A stretch of 64,000 nucleotides of DNA from Gavia stellata (taxonomy: Eukaryota > Chordata > Aves > Gaviiformes > Gaviidae): the NCBI RefSeq assembly GCF_030936135.1, contig NC_082620.1, forward strand, positions 4,588,001 through 4,652,000. Direction: 5' to 3'. Positions 45,601 to 58,906 of the stretch are shown here, one piece after another; within the stretch, counting starts at the first letter, position 1; each line of letters begins with the position of its first letter. Position numbers and translations under genes: made by a program. The notes under the pieces are model-generated. The model had not been told where the DNA came from. It worked only from the letters and a program-made list of their open reading frames with translations, and ran no database searches.

Positions 45601-48600
45601 TCTATTCCCTGTCAGACTGTAGTAGGTTCCCATACAAAGACAGAAAAGAAATCGCCTACTGTCTTCTGAGCTTTGCTTTTACTTTCTTTGCAGCTGATTT
45701 GCCCTAAGCAGAATTCCTGCAGTATGTTATAAACAACCTGGCTAGTTTCCTTTGTAGCCTGAAGCACTTCAATTTTGGGGATTGTTTATTTTGGAAAAGA
45801 GAAAAATGGGTTTTTGAAGCTTTGTAACCTGGCCTGCTTACAAGCTGCTTCATGTATCAGCATGAAATAATTATATGCACAGAGCTTTTTGCTTTCTTGA
45901 CATTTTCCGTGTTAACTCTCCTCGCTACTAAATGCTAATCTGTGACCAGGGGCCTGTGAAACTCGGAAAATAAACTTTCGGCTTTTGTTTAACAATTACA
46001 ATACTAACTCCCACCCAGCTGTGGACTGACGCATCTATACTTTTCTTTAGTTTTTCATCTTTGATGATTATTGCTGCCCTTTCCTGATGCAGTTACAAAT
46101 ACAGCCATCCCTATGGGGTCAGAGGATGATCACGGCTGTACCCTTGATGGGCGCAGCTGGGGACACTTACTCAATGCATAGCTCTCCCCATGTGTTGTGC
46201 ATCTCATGGCTGCACAGCACCTGAGCTCTTTGGACTCCCCCCAGAGAGAAAGGCCCTTTACCCACTCTGAGTAACACAAGTGGTTAATAACTATTTTTCT
46301 TCCAAGGTTGTAAAATACTTCTGATTAACGTTGTTACTTTAAGTTGGTTGAGCTGAATTCTAAGGTTACATCTGTGTTCTGAGTTGAGACTTAGAATATT
46401 AGGGACCCAAGTGAAGAGTTAGTTGCCTGTGTTGTACTTGTCATGCACACCACTTTTGTATAGCTAATTTCAAATTTCGGAAGACACAAATCATAATTAA
46501 GTTATTCAAGCATGCAGAGTTTGCTGTTTACACCGTAGTCCACATGTTGTCACGTAACACGTTCCCATTTTGCGGTGAGGTGAAAGTAATTTTACAGCTC
46601 TTCTCAGATAAGGTCGGCACTCAGTATTCTCCTGATGCTTGCAATATTCCAACTGACAGGAGAAACAAGGTTGATTGTTCTGAAAGTATCTTTCCCCAAA
46701 TGAGGGGAATTTTGTGAGATGAGCATGGATAATACAAGTGCACATCAAGGCTTGATGTAGAGATACACCAGAATAAGAATGTGGCTCCAAAACCTTGCTT
46801 TCTAGCTGTTCCACCTGTGGGGTTTTGTTTTAAGCTGCCAGAAGAGCTCAAAAGTTGCTTTTGTTTCCTGCCCTTAGTTCCTTCAGAGAAGCGAAGTGCA
46901 TAATTGTGGTTCAAGACTGCAGGGCAACTTGTGACTGGAACTGAAACATAACTTAATCATGTCTAGTTTGCAAATGGGAGCCCTGTGTTCAACTAAGTAG
47001 CAAGGGAGTATGGCACTGGAACTAGTCGTCTTTACAGTGTAGGGTGAGACTATGATGGTCTCACTGCTTTGTCACTGATGGTTTTGGGGTTTGGCTTTTT
47101 TTTTTTAACTGTGTGAAGGGATGGAAAGTTTGTGTGATTTCAGAGGAAGGATGCTGCTTCAGAAGAGAGCAGCTTTGGATGTTGTTACATACATACGTTT
47201 GTCCCATGAAGTAGGAGAATGCATGAAGTTACTCGAATCGTGGAATGACATAGCAGCTTGTGTTGCTGCAGACTATGCACTGTAATCCATTTTCAGCTTT
47301 ACTTGTGACCTCCTAATCAGCGGGCATTGAACGTGATTGGAATGGACAGTGGTAGCCAAGCGTTTTCCTTCAGTCTTTTGTTGTCTATCTCAAGTGCCTG
47401 GAGCAGACAGATGTTAACTGTGTGTTGCCTGATCGATGTCTGCAGTTAATGCCTGAAGTGTGTGCCTGATGCCTCGTCACAGCTAGGCATGGAGTTTTCT
47501 CGTGCAAGTAGAACAGTTCACAATGTGGTCTGTACTCTTATTTTATGGTTTATTTTTTAACAGCCAGATTTTGCTAAATCTCTGGTGTGTGTGAGGAGGA
47601 AGATAGGAGCAGGTCAGGAATGGATGGATTTCTGTAGGTGGAAGCGTAAGAGGAGGATTCTGCCCCACTGCTGTATTCTCATAAGCTGCTTTGAGCCTGG
47701 AGAAAGATGGTAATTAAACTAGACAGAATCTTAAGCTTTTGACTTGCCTCGCCAGCAGCACCAGACTTCACAGTCTCCCTCTCAAAGGAACTGTGCTGCA
47801 TGCTGGTTCTGTAGCATGCTTAGCTGCTTGTACCATATGGGCATACAGTAGAGCCTTTTGTTTTAGTCTGGCCTTGACCTTGAGGTCACAGTCTTCTGAA
47901 ACTAAATGGGACATTTGGACTTATCCTGGCTAGTGTAGCTACATGATCATTTTTACTTGGATTTTTTTTTCTCTTCTTTCTAAATGTAGCAAAGTCTAGA
48001 TGTCAGAGGATTGGAGCAGTGCAGGGAATTAAATCTTTTCACTTTCGGTGCCGTTGTCAAAAGGAGGAGGCAAGACTTAGATAACTGAGAAGTGTTTAGA
48101 TGAACTACATAGCTGTAACAAACAGGAAAGGCTTTCTAAGGGTTTTGCAGACACCAAAACCAGCAGAGCTCAGACATGTACTTGCTCTAGTAAATAGTAC
48201 ACTAGCGTGGTGACACTGCTATGTATGCGAAGATTCACAGCTCATATCCTTCTATAGAGAACATCCTTTCCTCTGTCCTTAGAGGTTTGAAGAGAGAATT
48301 TGTCAGAAAAAGCACCGTGACTTATGTACTGGTGAGATGGATCCCAGAGAATGAGGTCTTTGACATAGTAAGATCCTAGACCTGGTAGTGCTTACAGCTT
48401 AAAGTCAACACCTTGAATTCAGCTCAGACAGAAGGAATGTTAAATTCAACTGTGTCAGGTTGATGTAGAGCAAAGCCACAAAAATACCTCTGAAACACAA
48501 GTGCTATTGGATATCACTTAGGGATCATAAGCAACATTCAGTCTGCAGGACGGGGTAGTGACTTAGTTGAGCTTCAGCCACAATTAAATTGGTTCTGTAA

Positions 48601-51600
48601 TTCTGAAATGGCACATACTGATGTCTTAGCAGGAGAGGCCACGCTGCTTTTGTGATCTGATGGGATAGTGTGTTCTGCCACCTGGGTAGAAAGAAGAGGT
48701 CATGTGTGTTGTTTCTTTAGTCTCCTATCTTGACAGAATGCAGAGAGTTGTTTCCTGTCTGGACCTGAATAAATCTTTGTGAAGGTTGTTAGCACCATTC
48801 TTGCTTAGAGCTATTAAAAAGAGAGGGGGAGCAGTAAGGGGGAAAAGAGAGAGATTAAAGGGGAAAACCCAGGAGGTTATAAATGCATTTTCCTCTGTGC
48901 TAGAGGTTAAATAATACTTTATGCATGTGACAGAGATACTGTGATTAAGGAACTGTCAGGCAGAATGCGAGCTGGGCAGCAAAGGGAACAGAGATGCTTG
49001 AGGGAAAAGGGTATGAAGATGTTCTAATGCTGAAGTCTCTTGTGCATATCTAGTGTATGATGTGTGGCTTTGTGTGGCTTTCACTGAAAAAAAAAAAAGG
49101 CTGTTCTGCAGATATTTAGGGTTTTTTTCCCCCCTTTCATTGCTCAAGTATCTTTGTCTGCGATGTCTCACTGGTTGCTAGTGACAGTACTTTAGAAAAT
49201 GATTAAAACCTCTAATCTATGCTGCTACTACAGGGTCTAGGATTAGAACTGTAGAATGCCATATGATAATCTTGTACATAAAGCATGGCTTTAACAAACA
49301 GAAAAGACTAGCTCCTGTGCATCTTGCTCAGTTTGAGGACTTCTCAGTCATTGCAGAGCCTCTGGAATTTAGCTGTCATCATATACCTCCTGTTCAAATC
49401 GGCAAAAACTGGGCACTCAGACTCATTTTTAGATCAGGTCAATAAATACTTGACCTATCCCGAGTTGTATTTTAATGTAATGTTAGACAGACACCAGTCA
49501 TTCCCAGAGGCTCTTCCTAGCGCTGCACAAAGCTGCCTGTGTAAGCTGAGCTTCAGACAGGATGATATGCCTGTCTCATCTCATAAGCTTTTTACTTACA
49601 GTCAATGGGCAATGTATCATTGAAGCAGCAGTAAACATGGAGAAACGCGTGCTGTTCGAATGCAGTGCAAAGCGCTGTGCTTTAGTCATTTAACACAACA
49701 TGGGATTTACAGCCCCCCCCGTGTCCTTTGCAGAAGGCAGTGTGTCATTCCACTTCTTCAGCTGGTCCACTTCTGACTGACACAGAGGAACAGTGGGTAG
49801 ACCAGAAGGAGAAAAGGTAAGAGGTCTTACATCAGAGGCTCATTGTTAACAGAAAACAAGAGGAAACCTGAAATGTTTTAACGTTGGAATGGAAATTCAT
49901 GTCTGCTGAATGTTTGTCTAGGTAGTAGGATGGTCCTTGAGATCAGGTTGGGTCCAGCAGAAGTTGATCCCGCTGAAGAAGTGGGCACATAACCTTTACA
50001 AAAGAACTCACTAGAAACATTTTGTCTTCCTTCACTGAGTAGAGGAAAACATGGCGTTAACAATCTAATGTTGGGATGGGGTAATTATTCTAAATCACTC
50101 AGATTCACTTACATATATTAGGTTGGTTGAGGGTGCGGGGGACATCCTTACTTGGTGCTGAGTACAAACCATGGTGATGTTGGCTCTGCTGGGTACATGA
50201 GCCTTAGCTCTGAGTATGTATTTGTTTCTTGCTTTGTTGAGACAATACAGCTCTTTGCTGGCTCCCTTTTAAGGTTAGTATGTTCATAACACCTATTCAG
50301 CCTGTACAAAAGCCACTGAATAGAAGAACTCGGCTCTTTTTCTACTGGTGGTAGGTCAGTGGCTCAGTCAGCGATAGAGACAAACCTCTTTACCTTCAGT
50401 ACCTTCCCAGAACAGTATCCCACTTCTTTAACTCAACCTTCCCACCCCAGGACAGTTTGCTGTCAGCATGTAACCTCCTTCCTATTGCAGAGTAGCAATG
50501 GAAAGCAGCATCTAGCTTTAAAAACAGAGGACGGATGTGTCCTCATAGGGAGACTGTCTGCCTTGGAGCTCCCCACGGGGAGGCAATCGGCCCCTGCTGC
50601 TGGCAAGGAGCTCTCGCTCGCTCGGCAGCATTAATCAGGGCTGACTGTTCCTCTTAATCCTCTGATCCCTTCCATACGGTCGAGAACACAAGCGTTGCAT
50701 TTGTGTGTTATGCTCCTCTTCACTGAAAATAGGGCCGGCTCTGTGGCTTGCAGCAGGCAGCGATTAGATGGGTGGGTGGTCAAAACATGATTAGCAAATC
50801 TGCAATTAGAGTGAAGGCCAGGAGGGCAGTGGCTTACTGCAAGGAAGGGTCACAACTGGTATCTGTCAGAATAGAAATAAATATGTGAGATGACAAAGGA
50901 TTTAGCTGCACTCTTGTCTGATGAGACTGTAACTTAAACAGCTGAGGCACTGCTAGGAAGAAGCTAGGAGCACTGGAATTTTAGAGAAAGGACAAAAGAA
51001 AAAAAAACCCAAACCAAAAAAGTAAAAGGGGGCTTTCCTCCTGGACCAGGTAATTTTGAAAGGGACTTTTTAAAGCACCAGAGATAGTTTATGTAGCTAA
51101 AACACAGCCTCAGAAATTGGGACATCTGCATCCATTGTCCCAGACGCTTTTTGTGACTGATATACAGGAACTCCATCATTTTCTGCAGCAGCTAGACAGT
51201 AAGGGTATTGACCGTGCCTTGCAGAGGTTTTGCGAAACTTTTAATACATCAGTGTGTGAAGTGCTTTGAGACTATGTGGAAAATGTCTAGCAAAGCTGCA
51301 GACTGTGATTGCCAGATGTGATGAATTTGAGCAGGCCGGGAGTGGAGAGGAGTTCGTGTCGGGTACTACAAGTAGAGAAAGAACAACGGTTTGCTTGAAG
51401 CCAATTGCAAGACAGACAATGGCATGTTTTTAGTTCATTTTTGTTGTCTTTAAAAAACCTATGTGATGTGGGAAATAAGGCAACTAGAACTTTGTCTTGG
51501 AAGAACTGTTTAGTAAGATTGTTCCCAATTTTCCACGTCTAAATAATAGCATTCACATCAGCTTCAGAGACAGCAAGATTGGGCCCATTTACAACACGGT

Positions 51601-53427
51601 GCAGTTCACTGTTTGCTCAGGAGTAGGAGGCGCTTGCATGTAATGATATGCAATCTAGTATTGCATGATGAAAATCCAAATTACACCTTCAAGATCCAGG
51701 GAAACCTGGAAATCAATTCACTGATACCAGCTAATTTAAGTGGGGTCTGTGCAAACAGAAGGACTTGTTCTAAGGACTCGAGCTGCAGCGTCGGCACCTA
51801 TTGTGCAGTCCCACTGAGCATCCATTCAGCATGCTGCATGATGAAGGGGAAGACGTGGGTAGTTTGACTTGGGAGCTTTATGCACACCTGTGAAGAAAAT
51901 TGTGGACGGCTGTTTTTAAAGTCCCATCACAACCAATAGGACTTTAGTAGTTAAAGCATATACAAGCCAGGTGACCTATGAATTAACCTTAGTAGTCTGA
52001 TATTTGTATGTTAACAGAAGAATAAACAACAGACTTAAGCTTGTGAGAATTCAAAGCTGTTTCCGGTGGGTTGGGAATTTTGAACCTAGGTTCTCATGCC
52101 ATTAAATCAGTCCCTCTGCCTGAAACTCTGACCCAGCAAGCCAGCCTCAGATAGCCATAATGTGATGCTTTTTACAGGCCTACTGCATGACATGCATTGT
52201 ACAGCAGGATCTTGGTATAAATCTAGTAAATAGAATTGCATGGGCAATAAAAAGCCTTTACTCTAAAAGCTTTCTGTATAGACAGTTAATGAACATAGTG
52301 ACCTTTATTTATTTGGCTTTTTTAAGGCCATTATTAAAAGATATAGGTGGGCAAATGTTTAAAAATGCCCTGTTTTTAAAAGGCTGAGCTCTGGAGAAAA
52401 TCTGTGCAATGTGGGGTGAAGAAGAAAAATGCATTCTGACCCTCTGTCTTTCGAGCCATCTGGTTTTTGAGTCTTTTGGTTGCTGCAGGATAGTTTTATT
52501 TCATTTACCTATGAACAGCCTACAATTAACCCTAACAGGCTCCTTTCCAATGTCTTTCATAAACTAGTTTCCACGCTGACCTTTCTTCCAGCGTCCCTCA
52601 TGAGAATGTCAACAGAATGAGTTTTGACAATGGGAAGAGCAGTGCTGATTGTCTGTCCTGTTGCGGTGTTGTGCCTGCTTGTCTTTGTCATTAGATGTGG
52701 TATGCTATGCTAACAGCACTCAAAAGACAAGAGGAGGTGCAAGTTTTTTCTTTTCTCGTGTGAGTATGGTAGCGTAGTAGTATAACTTCAGCTTCCTGCC
52801 CTCGTTACAGGGACTGGAAAGGAGTAGTACTGAAGAAAGAATCAAATACTGAATAATCTGTTTTTCTGGCATTCCACAGTTCCCAGTTCTCCATGCCCTA
52901 CGTAGGTTCTAAAGCTACTTCAAGCACAAGTCTGAAGACTGAACATTTAATGCAGATGAGTGATTGCTCTAAGAAGTGTTGCCCATTTTCAGGAAAAAAA
53001 TATGCGCTTAGGCAGGAAAGACAGGCAGCTTTGCAGTCTGTATCTTTGTAATTTTTTTAACACAGTTTAATAATGAGGCCATGAATACCAGGAAAACAGT
53101 TAAACATGATAGCTTTCTTCTAGGCTGTAGTGTTAAGAGTTTACAATCTTTACTCAAAATGCATTCTCAAGAAAATACAAATAAATCTGGACATGGACTA
53201 AAAGTCAATGACAGTCAAGTAGGGATCATGACAGCATGTTTGTGGTCTTGTGTGGTATTCTTGGTTCTGAATATTTCTTACTGCATAGTGTACTTAAAAT
53301 AGTATCAGACTTCGTGCTTCTCAAGATTTGTTTGGAAATTGGGACTGGCTGTTCATGATACATATATAGTCATTTAATAGCAGGGAATTTATAAATGCGG
53401 TCTTTTTAATGAAAATAGTAATACTCT

Positions 53428-53625
53428 GAATTTCTAGAGAGGCTTTCACCCTAGGATCTTAAAGTACTTTACAAACAGTTAATGGAGTCTTGCTACCTCT
53501 TTGTGGAACAGGCAAGTTGCATTAAATTGAGAGGATAAGCGAGGCATAGAGAGATTAAGGGACTTGTCTGTGGGTAGAATGTCAGTGGTGTCATCACGAA
53601 GAGAACTAGCAGCCCCGTCCTGTCT
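53428..53625 (-). repeat. ancient MIR-type SINE, - orientation
   Basis: On the + strand this begins with the complement of the MIR tail (CTAGGATCTTAAAGTACTTTACAAAC). It then passes through GAGGCATAGAGAGATTAAGGGACTTGTC, the reverse complement of the GGCAAGTCACTTAACCTCTCTGTGCCTC core. It fades out near a B-box region at about 53600-53625. The same family as the copies at 5.1 kb and 56.5 kb, strongly diverged. Confidence 0.65.
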
Positions 53626-54376
53626 CAAAATCTTACCTTTGCAAATACTTGGGACAAGAGCTCTGTGCTCCCTGAGTAGGGTCAGTACAACTGGGTTCTA
53701 AGATCAGTTTTGGGGGGTTGTTGTGGTTTTTGGTCTGTATAGGAAATAATAAAACTGTCTTCAGAGAGCCCTTAAATGATTTTGGTCTACTAGTCAACCA
53801 TTCAGAATAAAAAATATTCCAGATGGTGTTTTGAGGAAAGGCAGAGCAAGCATTTTCAGCACGAATATTTGCCTGCTGAGGTTTTATTTCTCTTCTTCCC
53901 TAAGGGACTTGAAGGCAGTGCAGTACAATGGGGGGGGCGAATCCCCAGTAATGGAGGCAGGCACAGTTAAAGGCAATTTGCCATCATAAACAAGCCTCAT
54001 GCTTCCTTACTGGTAAAACTTGTATCGGATAGCGGCAAGTAACAAATGTCCATCGCTGGCTCTGGGAAGGAGCGAGTGACATGCATTCTGCCGGGTGACC
54101 CCCTGCTTCCTGCGCACACAACTGAACTGCAGCCGGACCCACTGGAGATCTGGACGGCAGGGATTTGGGGGACAGAGTGCTGAACAACCTTCTACTAAGC
54201 TTCCTACCCTGTTGCAGGAAGACAGAATATTTTGCTCCTTCTCTTCCTCCTTTCCCAAACAACCACTTACAGAAGGAAACGGTTGGATATCTTCCTTTCC
54301 GCAGTGGGGCTTTTTTTAGACATAGCAGCATATGAGACCTAGTGGAGATTGAAATATGCTTTTAGAGAAAACAGAG

Positions 54377-54490
54377 TCATAGAATCACTATGGTTGGAAA
54401 AGACCTGTAAGATCATCAAGTCCAACCATCAATCCAACACCACCATGCCCACTAAACCATGTCCCACAATGCCATGTCCACGCCTTCCTT
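54377..54490 (-). mobile_element. CR1 LINE 3' end, - orientation
   Basis: Begins TCATAGAATCACTATGGTTGG and continues AAAAGACCTGTAAGATCATC, AAGTCCAACCATCAA, CCACTAAACCATGTCCC. This is the reverse complement of the 3' end of avian CR1. About 115 bp, 5'-truncated, no coding capacity. Better preserved than the MIR pieces nearby, so a younger insertion. Confidence 0.92.
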
Positions 54491-55657
54491 GAACGACAGA
54501 GAAACAGTAACTTCTTTTCAGAGGAACAATAATTTGTCCTGGAGGAAAAAAACCCAAATCTTTCAGGTGTCTGTGGAGTACATCTACACCTACTAAATTT
54601 AGTCAACTCTACCCACCTTACTGTCTTATAGTAAGAGTGCTTGTTTTGTTTTGTTCCTTAGTAGTTCCTTGGAATATCTGGTAAGTGTTCATTTGTGGAT
54701 GATCTGTGCAATTGTAAACCATCTTGGTTGACCCGTTTTAACTTTTTTTGCTAAGTGTCATTGAGTTTCATGGATGTCAGTGGGAGATTAAAGATTTTGG
54801 TAACAGGGAGCGTTTGAACAGCAGTGATGACATTGCTGGAAGAGCTTTGTGTGGCAGTGCTGCTATAATCCTTATGGCCCTGCTGCTTCAGCCAGTGATT
54901 ATAATGCTGGATACACAACTGGAGGCTTGTAATTTGGTTTCCTTTTAGAGTCTCTGAGAGAGGCTGCAGCCCAACAGCAGAGCATCTGCTTTTTATTTTG
55001 CTGAAGAACACTGCTGGAACTTCTCTGTGTAAGCTCACTTAAAAACCCATTGCTTGTTTTTATTAATGTGTAATAATTTGGCTCCTTTTACCTACAGAAA
55101 ATTACTTATCTGAATAAAATGCAAGAATGTTGTCTAACGAAAGGGGAAAATAAAGAGTATAATTGTGTTAATTGTCAAAATATCAGACATATAATTAATA
55201 TGCCACAGGAACAAAGGCCAAATGTACTAATAGCACATAATTGGACTTAAACTACACCCTTGGTAGAAGTCTCTGCAGTGGAACTGTTGTGTTTGTGCTC
55301 CTTTTCAAATTAGCAATAAAGAATAAATTAACATCCATTTTCTTGCCCGTACAAAGACTGAATCATATTGTGGGGCAGGGTAATGAATTCAGAGAATGCC
55401 TTTACATTCCCATATGGCTCTTAGGGAGGGGAATACTGATGCACATGGCTCTTCTCTTCTTCCTTGCAGGAAGGCAGGCAGAGAGAAGAGGAAAACCTCG
55501 TTGTAGGACCAGATGTTCACTGAATACCATGATCCTAAAGAATACGAAAAAATCTGTAAGCTGAGTAATTTAAACATTGTCACCAGTACCTGGTGCAACT
55601 ATTTGCGTTGGTTTATCCATCCATCCTTTTAGACACGGTATGTTACTGTATTATGTT

Positions 55658-55745
55658 GTCAGATAAGGAAATAGGTAGGGTAGGGGCTAGTCACTGACCC
55701 AAAGAGATATCTGTGATAGAACTGGAAAGAAAACCTGTAATTCTT
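55658..55745 (-). repeat. MIR-type SINE fragment, - orientation
   Basis: CAGATAAGGAAATAGG, then TAGTCACTGACCCAAAG, then TCTGTGATAGAACTGGAAAG follow the order of reverse-complement MIR (CAGATGAGGAAACTGAGG, AAGTCACTTGCCCAAGG, TGGCAGAACTGGGA). Only this middle portion remains. Confidence 0.45.
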
Positions 55746-56532
55746 CGCTCTTTTTTTTTTTTTTTCCTTCTCCCCACCCCCCCCAGCAGAAACCACTAGT
55801 CCAGTTTTCTATATGCATTAGGGAGTTAAAGCAGTTGTTAATGTGGGCATGGCCCACTGTGCTGCTCTTCAGAACAGGTTAGTACAGTACATGAAGAAAC
55901 AACGTGGAACCACCGGAGTCCTGGTTTTGTGTGGACACGCATTGTTCATTGCTCATCCAGAGCACCTGACTGTAATTCTTATTTTATTGAGTTAGGGGAC
56001 AATTAGTAAAATAACTTATTCCTGATGCTGTTTCACTTTCTCTGTTCTCTCCCTCTTTGTCTTTGGTAGTGTCTTGCTAAGCTTTACAAATAATTTATTT
56101 AATGCTCTTCAGAGGCCACAGTGGTTTCAGGACTTAGGAGACCTCAGTAGCCCTTCAAGTAAGGAAATGTATTTTCAAGAAACAGGTTCAGTTTCATTCA
56201 GATGCCACTTTTATTTATGTAACAGAGCTTAAAATAGCCATTGTGGTATCAGATGCAAAGACTTATGTTAATAAAGCCTTAATTTTATTGAGGTCCTTAA
56301 GTCAGGTATTGCTTTTTAGCTAAGCGCTTGAAAGCCAGTCTGTTCGAGGTGTTTCAAGGCATTACAGCATTTCTTAATTCAAGGTATTTCAAGGTATTGC
56401 AGTACCTCTGAAGTTTACCTACCCTCTTTGTGCCCTGCTTTCCTAAATATGCAAATGAAAAGCTTAGAAATTCTGTCTTACTCGATTGTAATTCACCTGT
56501 CATCACAATATCTAGACACCTGCCTTTCTGCT

Positions 56533-56632
56533 TCACAGAAGTATTGTGAGAGTGCATTAATTAACGCTTGTAAAGTGCTTGGAGATCCTAGAATGGAAGG
56601 TGCTAATGAGTTATAAAATATTATAATGATGT
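56533..56632 (+). repeat. MIR-type SINE 3' end, + orientation
   Basis: CACAGAAGTATTGTGAGAG, ATTAATTAACGC and TTGTAAAGTGCTTGGAGATC, then a GAAGGTGCTAATGAG / TATAAAATATTA tail. This matches the 3' half of an amniote MIR element (CACAGGGTTGTTGTGAGGATTAA...TGTAAAGCGCTTTGAGATCC...GGCGCTAT). The best-preserved MIR tail in the window. Confidence 0.6.
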
Positions 56633-58879
56633 TGCAAAATATTCAGTCTCTCTGTCTTTGTAAGGAAAGACTTGCGTCTTTCCTTCATTGCTTTCATGTT
56701 TCTAGATGCATATTTTGCAAGAGAAGGTAAGTCTAAACAGGAAAAAAAGGATTAAACAAGGTAGAAGGATTGCTAATGCTGCTAGTTTTCTTGTGAGGAA
56801 GCTAGCTGGTTTTATGTACTTCTTTGCTTATTGAATTTTCTTTCTGTCTCTCTGATGAACCCATACTTCAATGGCTTGTTGAGAATTCTCTGAACATTCA
56901 GAAATGTCAGGGGAGAAGATTTTCTTCTTCAGATTGCCAAGGCCTTCATTTGCATCCCCTAAATCAATTCTCACATATGATCAAAGCAGTTCTGGAAATT
57001 TTCAAGTGTGTGGAAAACCAGTACTCTAATTCTTTCTCCTCTAATATATACAGTCAGGTTCCACAGCATTAAAAAAAATTTAAAAGATCTTCATCCACCA
57101 AATCTAAAACCACGTTAATTTTATGCCTCTTCATGTTCTGAGGATTGCAACTGTGTATATTAGGGACAGCAAGGCTAGAAAAGACGTAAAAGGTCATCTG
57201 TGTGTGTTTTCTCTTCAAGCTGGTAGGGGCATTGCTCTAGCATTTTGTTGTGGAGTTTTCTTTTGTGAATGACCCAAAAGATGCCACTTCTGCCTGTTGC
57301 CTTACAAGAGTACTCCGTGGTTTTATACATCTCATTATGAAGAATTAATTTTTTATATTCATCTTGAATTATCTTCTTCTTAGTGTCATTATTGTTCATT
57401 CTTCCTGCTTGGCCTAGACTGATAAAGCCATATCAGAACCAAAAAAATACTGGAATTCAAATTCCCAAAATACTTTGGGGTTCTCATCTTGCTTTCTCTA
57501 GTGGGAACGGGAGGAGATAGAGCGGAGCTGTAATACAGCTTCTCAGAAACTGGTTTGTTGTTGCCTTCATCTAATATTTTGCTTGACTGTGCATGCGACG
57601 CTCTCCTGAGCTTAATTACTGCGTAGTCTCTATGGCAATTGGTCCCCTTTCAGAAGTGGTTTCAGGGCAGCTGTGATAAACCGAATGCTCAGTAGAGGAG
57701 ATAAAGCTAGGTTCTGAGTTCTAACTTCCCATGAAAAGCAATCATAATCTGGAAACAAACTAGTATGCAGACATCAATTGTACAGAGATGAAAATAGCCC
57801 ACACCCAGTTCTAGCCTCTTTCAATAAAGACCGGACCATTTTCTCAGCCCAGGTCTAGACTATTTGAAGTCTGGACCCTTTCCCCATACCTCCCCTTTTG
57901 AACAAGGGTCCAAGTCTAGTGTCTAGAAGTAACAGTGTATTCCCCATGTATTCAAAATCTGTTGTGATCCTGAGCTCTAACAATCGGATCCAGATCTGCT
58001 GTTGACTTAACTGAGCATGTCTGGCTTCTCTCTGTATTTATGGTAGGCACTGGCTTCCTTTAAGTAGCAAGTAAAGGCATTCATTTTTACCTATCACCTT
58101 ATCTTTTCACTTCTGGCTGCTCAGCTCCACTCTGACAAGTGCAATAAATGTGTCCTCCTGGGTCCTTGCAAGCTGGGCATTAGTCACACCGTGCATTTCA
58201 AGGACATCAGTCCGATAGTTTTTCAGCTGTAATGGAAAACATGTTCTGCCAGCAGCCATTTGTTCCAGTTTTGTTGCTTACTAATAAAATAAAAATCAAT
58301 GGGTTTTGTGGAGCTTGAGAAGCAGGTCAGAGAGTAGGAGGGAGATAGGTGGTAAAAATGAAGGTGCTGAAGTTAGTTCTCTGAAATAATGGCATGTGGC
58401 ATTTCAGCTAAAGTGAGAATCGCTGTCAACTTGTGAAATGCAGTTACCTCTGGCGAACAGTATAGCTATTGTTTAACAGCAAATAGGACTGGTACGAGGC
58501 CGGTCTCACACTGGGCAGTTTGAATCAAATTTCATTTTGTGAAACAAAAGGTATCTGAGAGGATGTTGTATTTGCCGTACTTCTAGAGTAAGTGCCAATG
58601 GAACGTCAGTGGTGATATGGATCAGAGTTTTCATTTTGCTGTCTCCACCGCAGGTGGAGTACCCACATTATCTGTCTCCTCAACCACTAAAGTGCCAGTT
58701 CAAACCACTTAGTCATCTAACTAAACAAAATCATCTAACTGATCTTAAAATACAGACTAAAGAATTATTGGCTTTACTGAATCAGTGCCTTAGTCACAAC
58801 TGACTCGGAGGAGTTTTGCTTAGAGAGTGAAATGCAATCAATGCCTTCTCCTTCCTTGGAAATTTCCCACTTTCATCAT

Positions 58880-58906
58880 GGCTGATTCAGCCGATTAATT
58901 AATCGG
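58880..58906. promoter_or_regulatory. overlapping palindromes (bZIP-like and homeodomain-like)
   Basis: GGCTGATTCAGCC (58880-58892) is a palindrome except at its centre and resembles a MAF/AP-1 recognition element. It shares its last two bases with CCGATTAATTAATCGG (58891-58906), a perfect 16-bp palindrome with back-to-back TAAT homeodomain cores. Intergenic, 2.8 kb upstream of CLSTN1. Function unknown. Confidence 0.4.

Noticed and set aside
46506..46914. Two overlapping minus-strand frames of about 100 codons
   Set aside because: No similarity to known proteins or transposon ORFs and no supporting signals.
49640..49690. GTTCGAATGC, resembling a tRNA B box
   Set aside because: No A box or acceptor stem at the right distance, so not a tRNA gene.
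57157..57210. Possible very old CR1 fragment (CTAGAAAAGACGTAAAAGGTCATC)
   Set aside because: Order resembles the CR1 3' end in reverse, but too few matching bases to call without alignment.
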